The translations under genes and the position numbers were made by a program. DNA of 64,000 nt from Rallus limicola (lineage: Eukaryota > Chordata > Aves > Gruiformes > Rallidae): positions 3,275,001 to 3,339,000 of the forward strand of contig JAKCOZ010000020.1 in NCBI GenBank assembly GCA_022605955.1. Reading direction: 5' to 3'. Every line of letters starts with the position of its first letter. Position 1 is the first letter of the stretch. This document shows positions 1 through 24,000 of this stretch, in pieces. The notes beneath the pieces are model-generated. The model made no database searches, was not told the DNA's origin, and saw only the letters and a list, made by a program, of their open reading frames with translations.

Positions 1-10308
<10,308 letters not shown>

Positions 10309-10309
<1 letters not shown>

Positions 10310-11072
10310 TGTGGCTATTCCATGGTATCCAGCGAGACCTGGACAGGCTGGAGAGCTGGGCTGGGAGAAACCAAATGAAATTCAACAAAAGCAAGTGTAA
10401 AGTCTTGCACCTGGGGAGGAACAACCGACTGTATCAGTACAGGCTGGGGGATGACCTGTTGGAAAAGAGCTCTGAGGAGAAGGACCTGGGGGTCCTGGTT
10501 GATGACAGGTTGGCTATGAGCAAGCAGTGTGCCCTGGTGGCCAAGAAAGCCAATGGGATCCTGGGGTGCATCAGGAAGAGTGTGTCCAGCAGGTCGAAGG
10601 AGGTGATCCTCCCCCTCTACTCTGCGTTGGTCAGGCCCCACCTGGAGTACTGTGTCCAGTTCTGGGCCCCCTGGTATAAAAAAGACAGGGACCTTCTGGA
10701 GAGAGTCCAGAGAAGGGCGACAAAGTTGATTAGGGGCCTGGAACATCTACCCTACGAGGAAAGGCTGAGTGAGCTGGGGCTGTTCAGCCTGGAAAAAAGA
10801 AGACTTAGGGGGGACCTAATTAATGTCTATAAATATCTTAGACATGGGATGCAGGGGAATTGGACAGCCCCTTTTCAGTGGTCTGTGGGGACAGGACTAG
10901 GGGCAATGGCTTTAAGCTAGAGCATAGGAAGTTCCGCACCAACATGCGGAAGAACTTTTTCACAGTGAGGGTGAGGGAGCAGTGGAATAGGCTGCCCAGG
11001 GAGGTGGTGGAGTCTCCTTCTCTGGAGATATTCAAGTCTCATCTGGACGCCTATCTATGTAGTATGAGATAG
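10309..11072 (+). pseudogene. CR1 ORF2 C-terminal fragment, frameshifted
   Basis: Frame 1 (10309-10920) carries the C-terminal region of the CR1 reverse transcriptase: the block around [13 protein letters not shown], then [15 protein letters not shown], then a [14 protein letters not shown] stretch. It ends at a TAG at 10918. The conserved continuation (DRTRGNG, then [20 protein letters not shown]) is found in another frame from about 10863 to 11072. A frameshift therefore occurred around 10855-10875. The endonuclease and the catalytic palm with its FADD-type motif are absent because of 5' truncation. The ATG at 10309 lies at or before the edge of the element and is not a real start. The fragment cannot make an active enzyme. 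Confidence 0.9.
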
Positions 11073-11153
11073 GGAGCCTGCTTTGGCAGGGGGGTTGGAC
11101 CCGATGATCTCTTGAGGTCCCTTCCAACCCCTAAGATTCTGTGATTCTGTGAT
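10310..11153 (+). mobile_element. CR1 LINE, 5'-truncated copy with 3' tail
   Basis: This is the 3' end of a CR1 non-LTR retrotransposon, the main LINE of birds and other reptiles. It covers the last part of the reverse-transcriptase ORF and the short 3' UTR. The 3' end carries the CR1 signature cccttccaaccc followed by two copies of the octamer ATTCTGTG (11136-11151). The 5' edge is approximate and shows truncation by incomplete reverse transcription, which is usual for CR1. It lies in the same orientation as TMEM132D inside intron 2. The reading frame is broken (see the pseudogene entry), so the copy is dead. Confidence 0.95.
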
Positions 11154-14100
11154 CCCAACCCTGAATCTGTTACCTCTTCTGCCAGATGCAAATGACTCCC
11201 AATGTGCATTTTTCACTTCTTTCTTCTATAGCTTTGGTTTGTTCTGTCACTCAAACATCCCCTTCCATGTTCTGGTTTAAGCAACTCCTAAAACTTCATC
11301 TCCACAACATACATAGCGGATCTTCTCCCCCTACCCCTTTCCTCGTTTAACTAATCTTGTGGTCTACTTTTGGCCAATTCAAGACTAAGGAGAGAGGAGG
11401 AATTAAAAATAAAAATCCCTCTGATTCTCTTTAATTACAGGCTCTAAATTTCAGCTGTTCTGCTACTCAGTGTTGATGTAAAAATAAATTTAATGTTTTT
11501 CTTGAGTTCTTTGTCCTTGTAAAGAACAGCATAGGGAATAAATAATTTTTCCACTGATGGTTATTCCTTCAGTTTTAAATAACACCCCAGTCCACTGAGT
11601 TGGTTACCTGAATGATGGTTATGATCCTGTCCTGTGGTACTTTTAAAGGCTACTGAACTGGAAGCACACAGCCTCCTAGCAAGCAGCAGCTCCCCAGTTT
11701 GTGGTGTTTCCCCTGCCTTGTCACTTTTTTTTTCCAGCCTTTAGTGTAATGTCCTCACTGAGAAATGGTAGCATAAGCAAAAAGAAGGGGTTTTGTCATT
11801 ATGACTTCAGCAAATCAGGAGATCCCTAAGTGATAATAGCAACTTGCAGAATTCATGGAGCTTATGTTAGTGGCTGTTGATTTTTAGAAGGCATAAAAAA
11901 TGTGTTTAACATGACTTTGGGAGATCTGATCTGTCTTCCCTCCTCTTGCCTCTCTCCCTAGCCAAAGTTTGGTAAGGTGCTGCTGGTGAAATGCCAGGAA
12001 TGACCAAAAGGCAGCTCCTGGTGCCAAGGAAATCTGAAAATTTAAAACTGCCTAAGGCTTGAGAAGGAAAAGAGGATAAAAGATACAGCAGCACGAGCCT
12101 TTTCTTACACTGACTAGAGGCAGAGCGACTGTTTAGGAAAGGCACCGCTGCCTGACCCTATTTAAGAGTACCTTGAGATTTCAAACAGCAAGCTCCCAGT
12201 ATCCTCAAGGTTTCCAGGCCTCGTAGCTTGGTTTGCCCTTTTTGCAAAGGTGGCCTTTAACAAGGTGAATCACTGCTGATGGTCTCCTGAGCTGACACTT
12301 CAGTCAGACTGTATTCAGTGGCATAAACTCGATAAGTGACACGTTGAAGTAAGTGGGAGTTACGTGCTGGCACGGAGGATGATGACAGCCTTGTGTCTTT
12401 GTTGTTTTATTGTAATAAATGTTATTTTCTAATGTGAGCCTGTACAGCAGTGGCCTTTCTAAAGTAGTGCTAAGGTGAAATCACACCTACATCACTGGCT
12501 GGTAAAAGACTCCACATTCAGACTGATTTTTCTTTTTTCTTTTTTGTTGTTTTTTTTTTTTTTCCCCCTGCTGTGTTCAGCACACTCTACAAGTATGAAT
12601 TAACTTTCATACCCTGTTTATGAGGTAGTCAAGCAAATATAATTTTCCCCATCTTCTAGATGGGGAAATAGCTTTCCTGCATTTCTAAGTGACTTGCTAA
12701 TGGCCTCGAAATTGTCAGTAGCGGTATCAAGACAAGTACTTAAGAACCATTGACTTCTGGGGCACTCTATTACCTCCTGTTGCACTGGCAGATTACATTA
12801 AGAAGAAAATAGTTCTTTCTGTTAAAATTATTCCCGTTAAGATCCTCTGTCTTGAGAATCAAAGTCACTTTGGGCAAGCAGGTGTCAAAGAAACTGAGTC
12901 AGATCAAGTAAACCATTACTCAGGTGAGTGGTCTTTACAGCTGGCTGTTGTTGTGGTTTATTGCACTGTAGTAATAGCTAAGAACTACAGTCATACTCCA
13001 AGGTCTGCTACCCTGCTGTGAATACATGCAGAGCAAAGACTGACTCCTCTGCAAGGAGTTAGCACAGTTGGCTGGCACACCAGTAAATGTGAAGCTGTGT
13101 GGTCAGTAAATTGATGCTGTGCTAACAAATGCCAGGGTGTCTGTGCTGCTGCATACAGATCTTCCAGGGGCTGCGTGGCCTCTGCTCTGTCCGTGCAGTT
13201 AGAGACTGGATAGCTTTATCTGCCATGAGGGGCCTGTTTGCCTACTGTTCCTCTTCCAATCACTTGATAACAAAGAAACATTACAGAAATTAAAGCCTTT
13301 GACACTGAAGGTGTATTTTTTTCCTCACTGAGAATAAAACAGGCAATGAGGCTGGAGCTTCACATGCAGACTACAGTTAGAGTTACCCAGTGACCCTTAG
13401 CTTCAATTGGGAAGAGTATAAAACGTGACCAACACTTGGTCCATATTTAGTCCTTGCATCCTTTATCTTAAGCTAGGGCTATTGACAGCAGTGGAGGTTT
13501 TGCTGCACCATTCCATTGAGTGTTCCAACCACAAGATCTGTGTGTGTTTGGACTATTCTCCTGTCCCTTTCATAGTCCTGTTCCAGAGAAATCTGTGTGT
13601 TTACTAACGCACCGATGCCTCTTGCAAAGGCACCTTGCCTTGCAGGCCTTGAAGAGAGGACTTTGCAGCAGGAAGCTTCAGCTTGATAGCTCAAATATCA
13701 GTGGACAGGGGTAGGTGGATTCTTTCAGAGCAAGTAAAGCTAGGTCAGTATAAATCACTGTAGGTGCTGCTTTTGCCTGTTTATTATCCTGAATGTGGAA
13801 TGAGTAGCACTCTCAATGCTTAGAATTCAGTGTAAACTTCAACCTCTAATGAACACCATTTAATTGATCCAACTATTGCTGGGTGTTTTCCTGACAGAGG
13901 AAACAGCAGCACCTGAGTCCCTCAGTTCATCCCAGGAGACAGCCTTCAGTTTGGATGTAGTAGCACGTTATCTTAACACCAAAGTTCTGCTTCTGTCCCA
14001 GGAGGACAGAAAGAAAATCCACCTGACAATGTGTCCAGTCAAACATCTTGACATAGGAAGGAAAAGGACGTGGTGATCTGACCTCTGTGTTTTCTAGGGA

Positions 14101-17100
14101 CCCTGTATTTTTTCAGTGGACGTGTTCTAGAGGTGTCCACATCATGCAAGTATAAAAACTCCATGATAACAGGAGAAAAACCAGGATGCTAGCCTGACAT
14201 GCAGATTGAGGGTGTATTTTGTTTTCCATAGCTGTACTGTTTAGGACTGTGCTGCATTATGGAGACATTGGGAGATTTAGGTAGGGAAAACTATCTTTTT
14301 TTCAATATACCTCATTAATTTTAGGGGGATTAAGAATATTTAACAGGAATCAACTTAAATTTGTTATGGCAGGGAAATTTGGTTTGGGTGGGTTTTTTGT
14401 TTTTTGGTTGTGGGGTGGTTTTTTCTTTGGGTTTGTGGTGGTTGATTTTTGGGGTGTTTTTAGCAGTGGGGAGGGTTGGGGTGCTACAAGTGAAATTTCT
14501 GGAATCAGTGTCTTTGAGTTTTATTTTCTTCCTGTAGAACTTCTCAGTTCTCGATGGAGAAAACATTAGAGGCTCCTTTGTGGTAAGAAATGAAACAATA
14601 TGAAAGAAGGCTGTCAGGTCTGGGCTAGATAAATGCAAGACAGATGGTAAGTGTGATTGGCACTGACAAGGTGTGAGCCGCCTTGTTTGCAGGTGCTGCT
14701 CCTGTCATCCATCACACTTTCACCTAATAGTGGGAGATGTCACTGTGATGTACTTAAATCCCCAACTGACTGATAAAGTGAAGCCAACAGGAAGAAGGGT
14801 TTGGGTGAGGGCATCGTACTGGGAGCAGTGTGACTTTAAGGTGTGCTGACACAGATACAGGAGCATCAAACATTGCATTCTGAGATAACACAGAGAGCGG
14901 TCTGCTGCGCACACCGTCTCCCTCATGCTGTTTGATCAGTGCAAGGATTTCTTGTTGTTTTATTAGGGCTAGGGGATTAGATTATCTCCCACCAATGTCT
15001 CCTCTGAGCTTGGGGCCAGGGACAGCCCTCACAGTGGCTCACTGCCCATCTGCCTCCCGTTTCCTCGAGACTAGAAGAGTTTCATGCTGCTGCTGTGGGG
15101 CAGGGAAACATGCCTTGAGAGTTCAGAGGCTGTCACGATGTTCATGTCTGCTTTGGATGTCCGTTTCTAAAGCCAGGCTTGTGCAAAATCCCATACAAAC
15201 CTTCTTCCTCACCCTAAAGTGTCCCAGCCACTGCATGAAGTTACACAGCAGCAAAAGGTTACAGAAGTCATTTATCAGTTTTCCAACTGTCAGGAACCCC
15301 TCTGGCCAGGTCTGGTTATTGTGATGAGCATCTCCATCCCAGTTTCTTGTACTTTTCTAATTATTCCTGATGAGTTTAGGAGCTGGATGTTTGGTTTGGT
15401 ATGCTCTGCCTATGTTCTTGTTGGTGCCCAGTTATGTCTTAATTTCACATAAAACTGGCTGTTACTCTCATTTTACCTTAATCTTCATAGCCAAATATGT
15501 GGAGCATTCTTGTAAAAAAATTTGCTCAGTGAGCTTCCTTTCTGTTCCTCTGCTGTTGTAGCAAAACATTCAATTCCATCCAAGTAAGATTTTTTTTTTT
15601 TCTACTTGCAAAAATACTTTTTTAAAATCAAAGTAAAGTGCATTCAGGAATAAAAGACACTTCATGGGGCAAGTAACATCTTTGGTTTGAAATTACTGAA
15701 ACACTTTTGCTTTTCATGTTGCAATAACATTCTTTGTTAAGGGTAACAGTTATCCAGGATGAGCACACATATGAAATGCTTCAGGCAATCTCAAAGCCCA
15801 TTTTTGATCTGAGAGAAATGTAACCTTAGTTTCCTGTTTCTAATGGCAAATCTGAGCCTTTTTAGATTTTTAAATCTATTACTTAAAGAGATCTGACACA
15901 ACCTTTTAACCCCTGTATTAACCCAGGGTATATTCTAATAAACTGTCTTGTTGCTTCATGAAATGCCTCCTCTTCATGGATATCAACTTTCCAAGCAAGA
16001 TCATTTCAGGTCTGGAAAAATGATAAAATCCACCCGTTTCTTATGTCCCTTCTTAAATGCAGTGCAGGGGTGAATCCTCAGCTTCACTCTGCAAGGAACA
16101 GTGGCAAAAATCAAACAGAAGGGAGTGCAGTTTGAATCTGGGACTGTGCTGAACAAATCTCCTGCAGCTCTTCCCCTTGGCCATGTTGGGTATTGGAAGC
16201 TTATCTCTTCAAGCATCCTGCATGCTGCCCAGAGATCTTCTGCCAACAAGCTCTTCTTCACCCAGATGGGTGTGGGCTGGTACACTGTCTGGTCCCAAAG
16301 CACCCTTTCCTCTGCTGACTCTGAAATACCCCTGGATCTGAGGGAGCTGGGGACAGTCTTTCCACAACAAACCTTAAATAGAGATGTTTCACATCAGTCT
16401 GCTTGCTCTGCACCCTGGGGCACTGCTTCCTCTTCCTTCTCCTCATGTTTCCACAGCATCCATCACTTTTCAGTTTTCTCTCCCTTTTCCTTGCTGCTGT
16501 GTGGCAAGCTGCATCAGTAGGATGTGTTCCTATTCTACATTCCTGCCACCACTACTGCTGGGAAAGATACCTTCATCTATTCTCCACAATAACTACTTTC
16601 AAACCAATGAGCTGTATATTTTCTCCCTGAGCTTATTGATACAGTTTTATTCTTGTTACTATCTATCTGTTGTTCCTTTGTGCTTCCCAGCTTTGTCAAA
16701 TGTTCTATCCAAGGCAATTGTCTTGCCTGTCCACAGAGTTGTTTCATTTTCTTTTGTTCCAAGAACACAATTGGTTCCTAGCCCTTCTAGGAAAATTTAA
16801 TCAGATTATTTTCCTGATGAAAAATTCAACAGCACAACAAAAAATTCAATTTTTGGTTTTAGGAAAAAAAAAAAAAAGCTGAAAGTGTAGATTCCTCCCT
16901 CCCTCCCCCAGCCCTTTCCCATCACTGCTTTGCCAATCAAAAATCTGACATCTTTAACTGAGAGCTGCTATACCCTGGTTTTGCCAACAGCTTTTGACTC
17001 TACTTTCCCATGTTCAGCCAAGCCTTACCTAATAATAAAGCTATTCTTTTTGAAGGACAACCCCTCTAACCTTGCCTTTCTGCTGTCAGGTGGTTGCACT

Positions 17101-17870
17101 GTGTCTCTGAGGCCCTACCCCATCCTTGTCACTAGTGCAGCCAAGCAGCCGTTCTGTGCAGGAGACTGTGCTGAGCTGAGCACTCCTTTCTCCTCAAGCA
17201 AGGTCCTGTGCCAGCAAGAGTTTCTCCCTCCTAGTCCTGCATGGAGCTCATCCTGCCATCATGTTTACAGTCCTAAGTAGTATTTAATTTTTCAGTGTCC
17301 TATCCTAAAGCCTCCCATGAACCCAGTCTGCCTCATTAGCTGCATCTCTTGCAGGATAATTGCTTTTTACCTCTCCTGTTTATGTTTCAGTGGCATTCCC
17401 CAACCTATTGCTCTGCAGTTTGTTTCACATACCTTTTTTTTTTCTGGCTGCCATATCAACACCCATTTCCCATGGCATGGAAATCCCATGAGAATCTAGG
17501 GAAGTGGAGTTACTGTTATGAAATCAAAGTCTATACTGGCTGAGCTATTGATATTCCTTATGATGGAGTTAAATAATAATAGCCTATGGTAGATACTCCA
17601 TTGCACAAAATGACTGGATCAGAAGCAGATATAATCTGATCCAAATCTGTAACAGTTAATTTAAAATGATGGCACTAAACATTGGCTGCCAACACAGGAA
17701 GTATTGCCTTTAGGATGTTAAGACCTGCACACCCTGAGACAAGACATGTAGCATCACTGCCCAAATGGATACATCTCTTGAACACCTCATGTAGCATGTA
17801 CTCAGCTGTACCTTTAGAAGCTTCATTACTGAAACAGGATTAGTGGTAAGTTTATGGGTATATACTCATG
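11154..17870 (+). other. TMEM132D: TMEM132D intron 2, between two CR1 copies
   Basis: No exon or recognised transposon is seen here. Two compositional features stand out. A G/T-rich tract lies at about 14378-14490. A C/T-rich, stop-poor stretch lies at about 16000-17500 and leaves several overlapping open frames of 115-139 codons in all three + frames; none resembles a known protein family. The rest is AT-rich intron with short homopolymers. Confidence 0.65.
14378..14490 (+). repeat. G/T-rich low-complexity tract
   Basis: On the + strand this is almost entirely G and T, with many runs of three or more G separated by T runs, for example gtggggtgg and ggggagggttgggg. The spacing allows possible G-quadruplex formation. 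The translated frame through it is a biased run of Gly, Phe, Val and Trp, a by-product of composition rather than a gene. Confidence 0.8.
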
Positions 17871-18030
17871 CCCCATCCCTGGGGGTGTTCAAGGCCAGGT
17901 TGGCTGGGGCTCTGGGCAACCTTGTGTAGCTCCAGGCCTGGAGGTTGGTGTCCCTGCCTGTGGCAGGGGGTTGGAGCTCTGTGCTCCTTGGGGTCCCTTC
18001 CAACCCAGACCAGTCTGGGATTCCATGATG
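17871..18030 (+). mobile_element. CR1 LINE 3'-end fragment
   Basis: The sequence matches the CR1 3' region as I know it: it opens with catccctgggggtgttcaag, continues through a tggcagggggttgga block, and ends ggtcccttccaaccc followed by a decayed octamer (gattccatg). It belongs to a different CR1 subfamily from the copy at 10310, because the sequence before the tail differs. It is too short to hold an intact reading frame. Confidence 0.9.
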
Positions 18031-21000
18031 TAATAGCATTAAGTAAAGAATTATGTTCATTGTAGGTTTGTTTCAGTATTTTGATAGATGTAGACATATT
18101 TGGAGCCAGTGTCCAAATCTGGGTGTTATTTTGTTTGCATTAGTTGTTTTTTGTTAAAGGCTCTTTAAGCAAAACCTTTTAAATTACTGAGTTCTTCACA
18201 AACCCAGGGAGTGATTCCTTCCCTGTTCTAACAAAGGACAGTGTGGTGGATTCGGTACCATACAAGCTGTGCTGGGCAGAAATCCTCAGCCTGTGTAACT
18301 TGGTGTGGTGAAGGCAGAAGATCTGGCTCACAAAATATTATGTAGCTACCTCAGTGGTTCTCTGTGACTTATCTATGTGATTGTGCATTTATCTGTTGTA
18401 AGGAGAAAAAAACCCATCTGCATCTGTAGGGGAAGTTTGCTTTCCTACTCTTAATTGTGGTTCTGTCATTCCTTTTTGAATTTTATCCTGGGAACTTTGG
18501 TGTAACATGCTTTATAAAGGTTTATCAACAAAAAAGAGAGCTCTTCACAAATCCTTGGACCTGATACCTGAATGTTCTGAAGCGTTTGGGTTTAAGGATT
18601 GTCTTTTTTTGAGGAATTGCCTATTTTAAACATTCATTACTCAAGCTAACAGATTCTGAAAATGGCTTTAAATCATCTGGTGGCTTTTTCCTTGATTGTT
18701 TGCTTTGTTCATTATTTTATTGAAAGTATAGGATTGCTTGCCTCTGGCTCTTGAACTTTTACAGTTCGTGTATGAAGGCTTCTTTCCCCTCTGCAACCAG
18801 AAATGCTAATTGACTTTGATTTCAGTTATCGATGTAAAACTAAAGAAAAAGAATAAATTGTATGTTAAAATACCCTTCCTTAAAATGTGCCTGTGATCTT
18901 GCTTTTCCAGAGACAGTAATTGCTTTGCCAGTCTGTAGGTTGAAGCAATCTGTAAAACCTGAAAGAATAATGTCAGTCGCCACCAGCTGAAGCAATTGTT
19001 TGTGGACAAATTCAAACCCAGGAGGGGAAAGTCAATTTTCAGCATTACCAGTGTAGTTCAGAGCAATGTTTAGCAAGGCCTTCCACTGCTTAAATGGAAG
19101 GGGGCGGGAGGTGAGCTATAGGTATGTGCATTGCTAAGAGAGAAAGGAGCTGCAATGAAGAGAATATAAACATCAAAGCTGCTGGAAGGAATAATAAAAA
19201 GTTGTAACAGAGTTTCAGCAAAAGCAGCTATTGTATTTGCCTCTTTCATATATCCTGGCTCCTTTTCACTAAAATGCCTTCTTGTGATAATGCTGTCTCT
19301 CCTCCAGCATCATTTCCACCCTTAACACAGGCACTCAGTGGAGAAGCAGAAAGCAGCTCTTTTTTCCAAGTGTTCAAGCATTCAGACAAGTGCCAGCTTC
19401 AGCACTACAGGAGCAATGCCCTGAGGGTCAAGGTGAGCTGGAGGGGAGGGAGAAGGAAGGAACAAAACCCGGATGCTCAACCTCCAGGCCAGACAGAGTC
19501 AGGGGATGCCTTACAGGGGATGGTTTTTCCAGTGCCAGTGTGGAAAGACTGTAAGCAGTGCGATTTCTAATGCTTTTCAGCTTAATTTCAAAGAAGGTCC
19601 CTTCACAGGAGTTGTGCAATACACAATGTTTTGGGAACCCAGCAGTAACTTGCTGTGCCTCAGAGTCACCAGTGGAATTCAGAATTGCTCCTCACACAGA
19701 TTCATGATGGCCTGAAATCAATAGAAAGCAGGTAGCTTGAGAGGCATAATTTAGTTTGGGACAGCATATCATAGCAGGTGCCAATGTGAGTGCACTATAT
19801 CAATTCAGGTTTAGCAGGTTTGTTGTGCACTTACAAATTCAAGGAGGCAAAATGGGATGACCTGTGCAAATATCTAGACACACTCTCTAGTCAGGTTACA
19901 TGATGTGGAAATGGCACAGGGAAGGGTTGTGGCACACACAGTCTCAGGGTGCAAGAATCTAAGTTATTTGTGCTTTTGAATATTGGCATCTATATGCATT
20001 TTTTTTTTAACATCAGATATTCTACAGATGCAGGCCTGATACAGAACTGGATGCATGAACAACTTTGTTTACTGAAGCATTCAATATTTTACTTCTTACT
20101 GCCTAAGGAGTTTTGTACTCTCTGGGTTCTAAACAGATGACACAGTTGATGTAGCTTGTGCTGCTAGAAATGCATCCAGAAAATCATTGAGTTGAACACA
20201 ACTCGCTCTGGTGATCTGCAGTCTCTTAGGCTTTTGGGGGCACTCAACTCATGCACAGTGGGCCAAATTAGGAGCAGGGCTTCCTAGAGACTCATCTGTC
20301 ACCACAGAGTTGTTCAGCCTTTGCTGAAACGTGGTAGAGAGACCAAACCCTAGGACTTCACCTGTTTGTACTAACAGGGTGCTTGCTTTAGGACATGCAG
20401 GATCCTGTACATGTTGGCAATTTTCCTGGATTTAGTGTAAGTTCTCCAATGTATATTAATAATAAGGGAATAGGGGGAATTTCCTTCACTGTCTTGTCCT
20501 AGCTTCTTGACCCTTTGGATAGAGGGAATATATTAGCTTTCAGTTAAAAATTCTATAACCAGTTACCTGTGGAGAAATGCTTTATGTGTGGCTTTGAAAT
20601 CTTGTAATAATCAGGTAGATAAACCAATTCAAAATACCTGAAAAATCTCATTATTTAGCTGAACAGGTTTAGAATTTTCTTAATCATCTAGAGCTGGTGA
20701 TACTTTTCAGCTATGAGGAAAGATAGGAAGAGCTTTGGCTGTTCAGTTCTTTTGGAATACAGACTCCAAATGTCAGTTCAGGAATGTTTTAAAATACAAG
20801 TAGCTCACCACAGGCTTGCAAATGAATAAATAAGCTGGCTGCATGGAAAGAATTGAAAGTGGAGAAGGAGGAGGGAAGAAAGAAGGGCATTCCCCAAGAT
20901 AAATTAACATCTGTGAAATAAGACACTTCTAAATGTATGCTAATGGCCTAAATGTTTCCATATTCAAATAAGTAATAAGTCCCGAGCTGGCAATATCATC

Positions 21001-24000
21001 CCCAAACATTCATTTACTAAGTGAAGGTTCCACTGGGATAGCAGAGACACCATAATGAACTGACGTGGGCAGTAAGACATGATAATGCCTACTTCAGAGG
21101 GAATTACCACTTTCATAATGCATTTTACAACAAGAATTTAGTTGTTAGAAGGGTTTTTTTCCCCCCCTCTTCATTATGACAGTGTAATTATGACTCTAGT
21201 GGCTCAGAATAATTTTGAGAGGAGTGAGTTACCAAAGCTTTTGTACAGAGTGTTCTCAGGCACTTTGAATGTGGGACTAAGTGCTGCTGCTTTGGTAAAT
21301 AAGAATCAAACGGAAGGTTCACATAGGACAGCAGCCTACTGACAGCTGATCTCATCCTCCTTTACTGTGTTCCACTTCTAATGTACTTAATGTGTTCTTT
21401 TTTTGTTACTGGGTATTATTGCTTCTCCATTTGATCAAAAAAAAAACCCCCACAAAACAACAAAAAGCATGATACCTGCTGTATTCCTGCCTAGCTCAAC
21501 AACACCTGTATGAAGCAGCTCTGATACAGCACTGCCATTTACAGGCACTGAGGTGCTGTATGGAACAGCCAGTGCCACAGTCCTTACAGAGAACTGGAGT
21601 GTAAGAAGGCTGAGTGGAGCTTTGTGAGAGAACAAAACAAGGGCTTTCTTGAGACTTAGCGTGGTGCCCATTGCTGTAGAGTTAATGAAACTGTGCTGCT
21701 TTATTCCAGCTGTGGTGCTGGCCTCTTATGCAGCTGGAACAGAGGATAACAGCCTTACAGGTAGCTCTGATAGAAACCCTGTGGGGTGTGTCAGGACTTG
21801 TTGTGGTAGAGCCGTGTTACTTTGCTATAAAACCTGAGAACTGTGCAAAGAATTTCTTTCTCCACCCAATGTTTGTCTGTGTCCAGCTTTGTAGAGTGGG
21901 TGACCTTGCAGATGTTTCAGCTGTGTAACCTGAAAACCTGTCATCAGTGTGTAGGCTCGTACAGGTACCTGGTGCTTGCTGCTTGTTCTCTACTGGCCAT
22001 TTAGAACAGGCTTGAACTTTCCACAGGCGTTCATCCTTAACCAGTAGCTGGAAACCCCTTAGAATTTATTTCAAAACTACATCTAAATGCAGTGAAAGAT
22101 GCTTCCAGTGGGTTCTCAAAGCTGTAAGCGATTTATTCAGTCATTGTCTAGTAGAAAGTCTTTAATTTTAGCCTTTCAACTTGAATGAGTGCATTTCAAC
22201 GTGGAAATAATCCTTCTGGATGTTTTGTACCCCCTCTAGTTGCATTCAGGTTTTTGTCTGTGTTTTCAGACCAGCCAGGTGCTGTTATGTACTCAGTGTT
22301 AGCAGACTTTGTTTGGAATAACTGCTCCTGAATAGACTGAGTGTTTGTTTGTTTGTTTTCCCCTGCAGTTGTCTTAGGAAAAGACTGTAAAACATGGCAT
22401 TTGGCATATATTGTGATGGCCTTATAAGACAGAAACTTCCCTGGGTGCAACTGGCTCTTTTGATTTCTCTTTCTGAGGTGCAGAGAGATTGACTGTATGT
22501 ATGTTTCTTAAAGCAGTATTTACAAAGTCTTTTGCAATTATGGCAAAGTCTTGACTTCATTTTGTAGCACATCTGGCTTTTTCTAGAAGCTGAAGTGGGT
22601 TTGCTGGAGTCTGGAAAGAGTTCAGCTAAAACAAAAGCTCTCTGCACTGGCTGAGGCATTTTGTTCAAGCTTGAAATAAACAGCTTAAATGTAATGCATG
22701 CCCTTTCGTGCATCATTGGCACTGTCACAGTCTGAGGGTGATTGACATCTTCATGAAGAGGAAGAGGATTTGGTAATTCATTCATATCACAAGCTTGTTA
22801 CTGATGGCGTATTTGTTTCCATAGGTGACTGCAGTACCATATGAAAGTCAGGTACCAGTAACTCTGAAACCCTGTCAGAGATGTCTCCTGATGGATCTGG
22901 ATGTCACTTGGAAAAAAAAACCCAACAACCCTGTGTGTGTATGGAGCATATAATTCATTCATAGAGGTGCTGACAGGAAACTTCTAGGCTCTAGATTGTC
23001 AAATTAGAAGATGCTTTTTGTGGGGCCATTATGAATACACTGATCAGTGTGCTGAGAATGAATAGTACATGGTCACTGCATGTCTTGTATTGCTGAAAAC
23101 TAAACAAATGTGAAGTAATAAAATCACTATCAATAATAATAGATTAAAAAGGACTTTTGCCTTTATAAAACTCAATTTATCTTTAGCTTTCATAGTCTTC
23201 TAGAACGACTCCATTTTGCAGTCAGGTGAGCTGAAAACATGAAGCTAAATTGCCCGGTGTCATCAACAGACTGTTCCTTTTACGCAGCACTCAGGTGCCT
23301 CACAGCCTCCCTGTTTGGTATATTAAACACACTAGCAGGTTTTGAAGATAGGTCAGACAATACGTGGGGAATAGCTAGGATTTTTTTCTCCTTTAGTGAT
23401 TTAATAGACTCTTTTGCTCTGTTTGCCCTCTAAGGGAACCAGTAGATTTAATATCCAATTTCTCTCCTCTGCCATGAGAATGCAAATGTGATGCCAGATG
23501 AATATACTTTCAAGAATACTTAACCTAATGGGCATGTAAAGCATAGTAATTATCAGTTGTTTGTCTGCCCTCTTACATAATTGTTTTCAGTATCACAGAC
23601 TGAGACATCCTAGTGCAAGCCAGTGACAGATTTCAGTGTGGCTTCTCAAGCTCTGACAGTGGAGCCAAAGACAGACAGGAGATCTGTTTCACCTCTTTCA
23701 GTATCCTGCAAATGCCACTTGGAATATGGAATACATAACTGTGTTAATAACCAAAATCTAGTACTTGATGCACCTCTGGTCTGACAACATGTTAATAAGA
23801 AAAATAATACAGAAAAGTTCATTAGTGTCAAACTTGATAACAATGATAAAAGGCAAAAAAAGTTGAGAACAGCCACAAATGAGGTGTGAGCTGCCTGGTT
23901 CTCAAGCTGCAAGAATAGTGGCTTTGAGCTGGGAAGAACCACAACAGGTTATATTACATTTCATAGTAAATGTGTTCATTAGGAGTGCCACTGTAGTGGC

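Noticed and set aside
10315..10746. 143-codon minus-strand open frame
   Set aside because: It is the antisense shadow of the CR1 reverse-transcriptase frame.
14366..14569. 67-codon Gly/Phe/Val-rich open frame
   Set aside because: It is a by-product of the G/T-rich low-complexity tract.
22285..22785. 166-codon open frame on the minus strand
   Set aside because: No family resemblance and no transcript signals; within chance expectation for this window.
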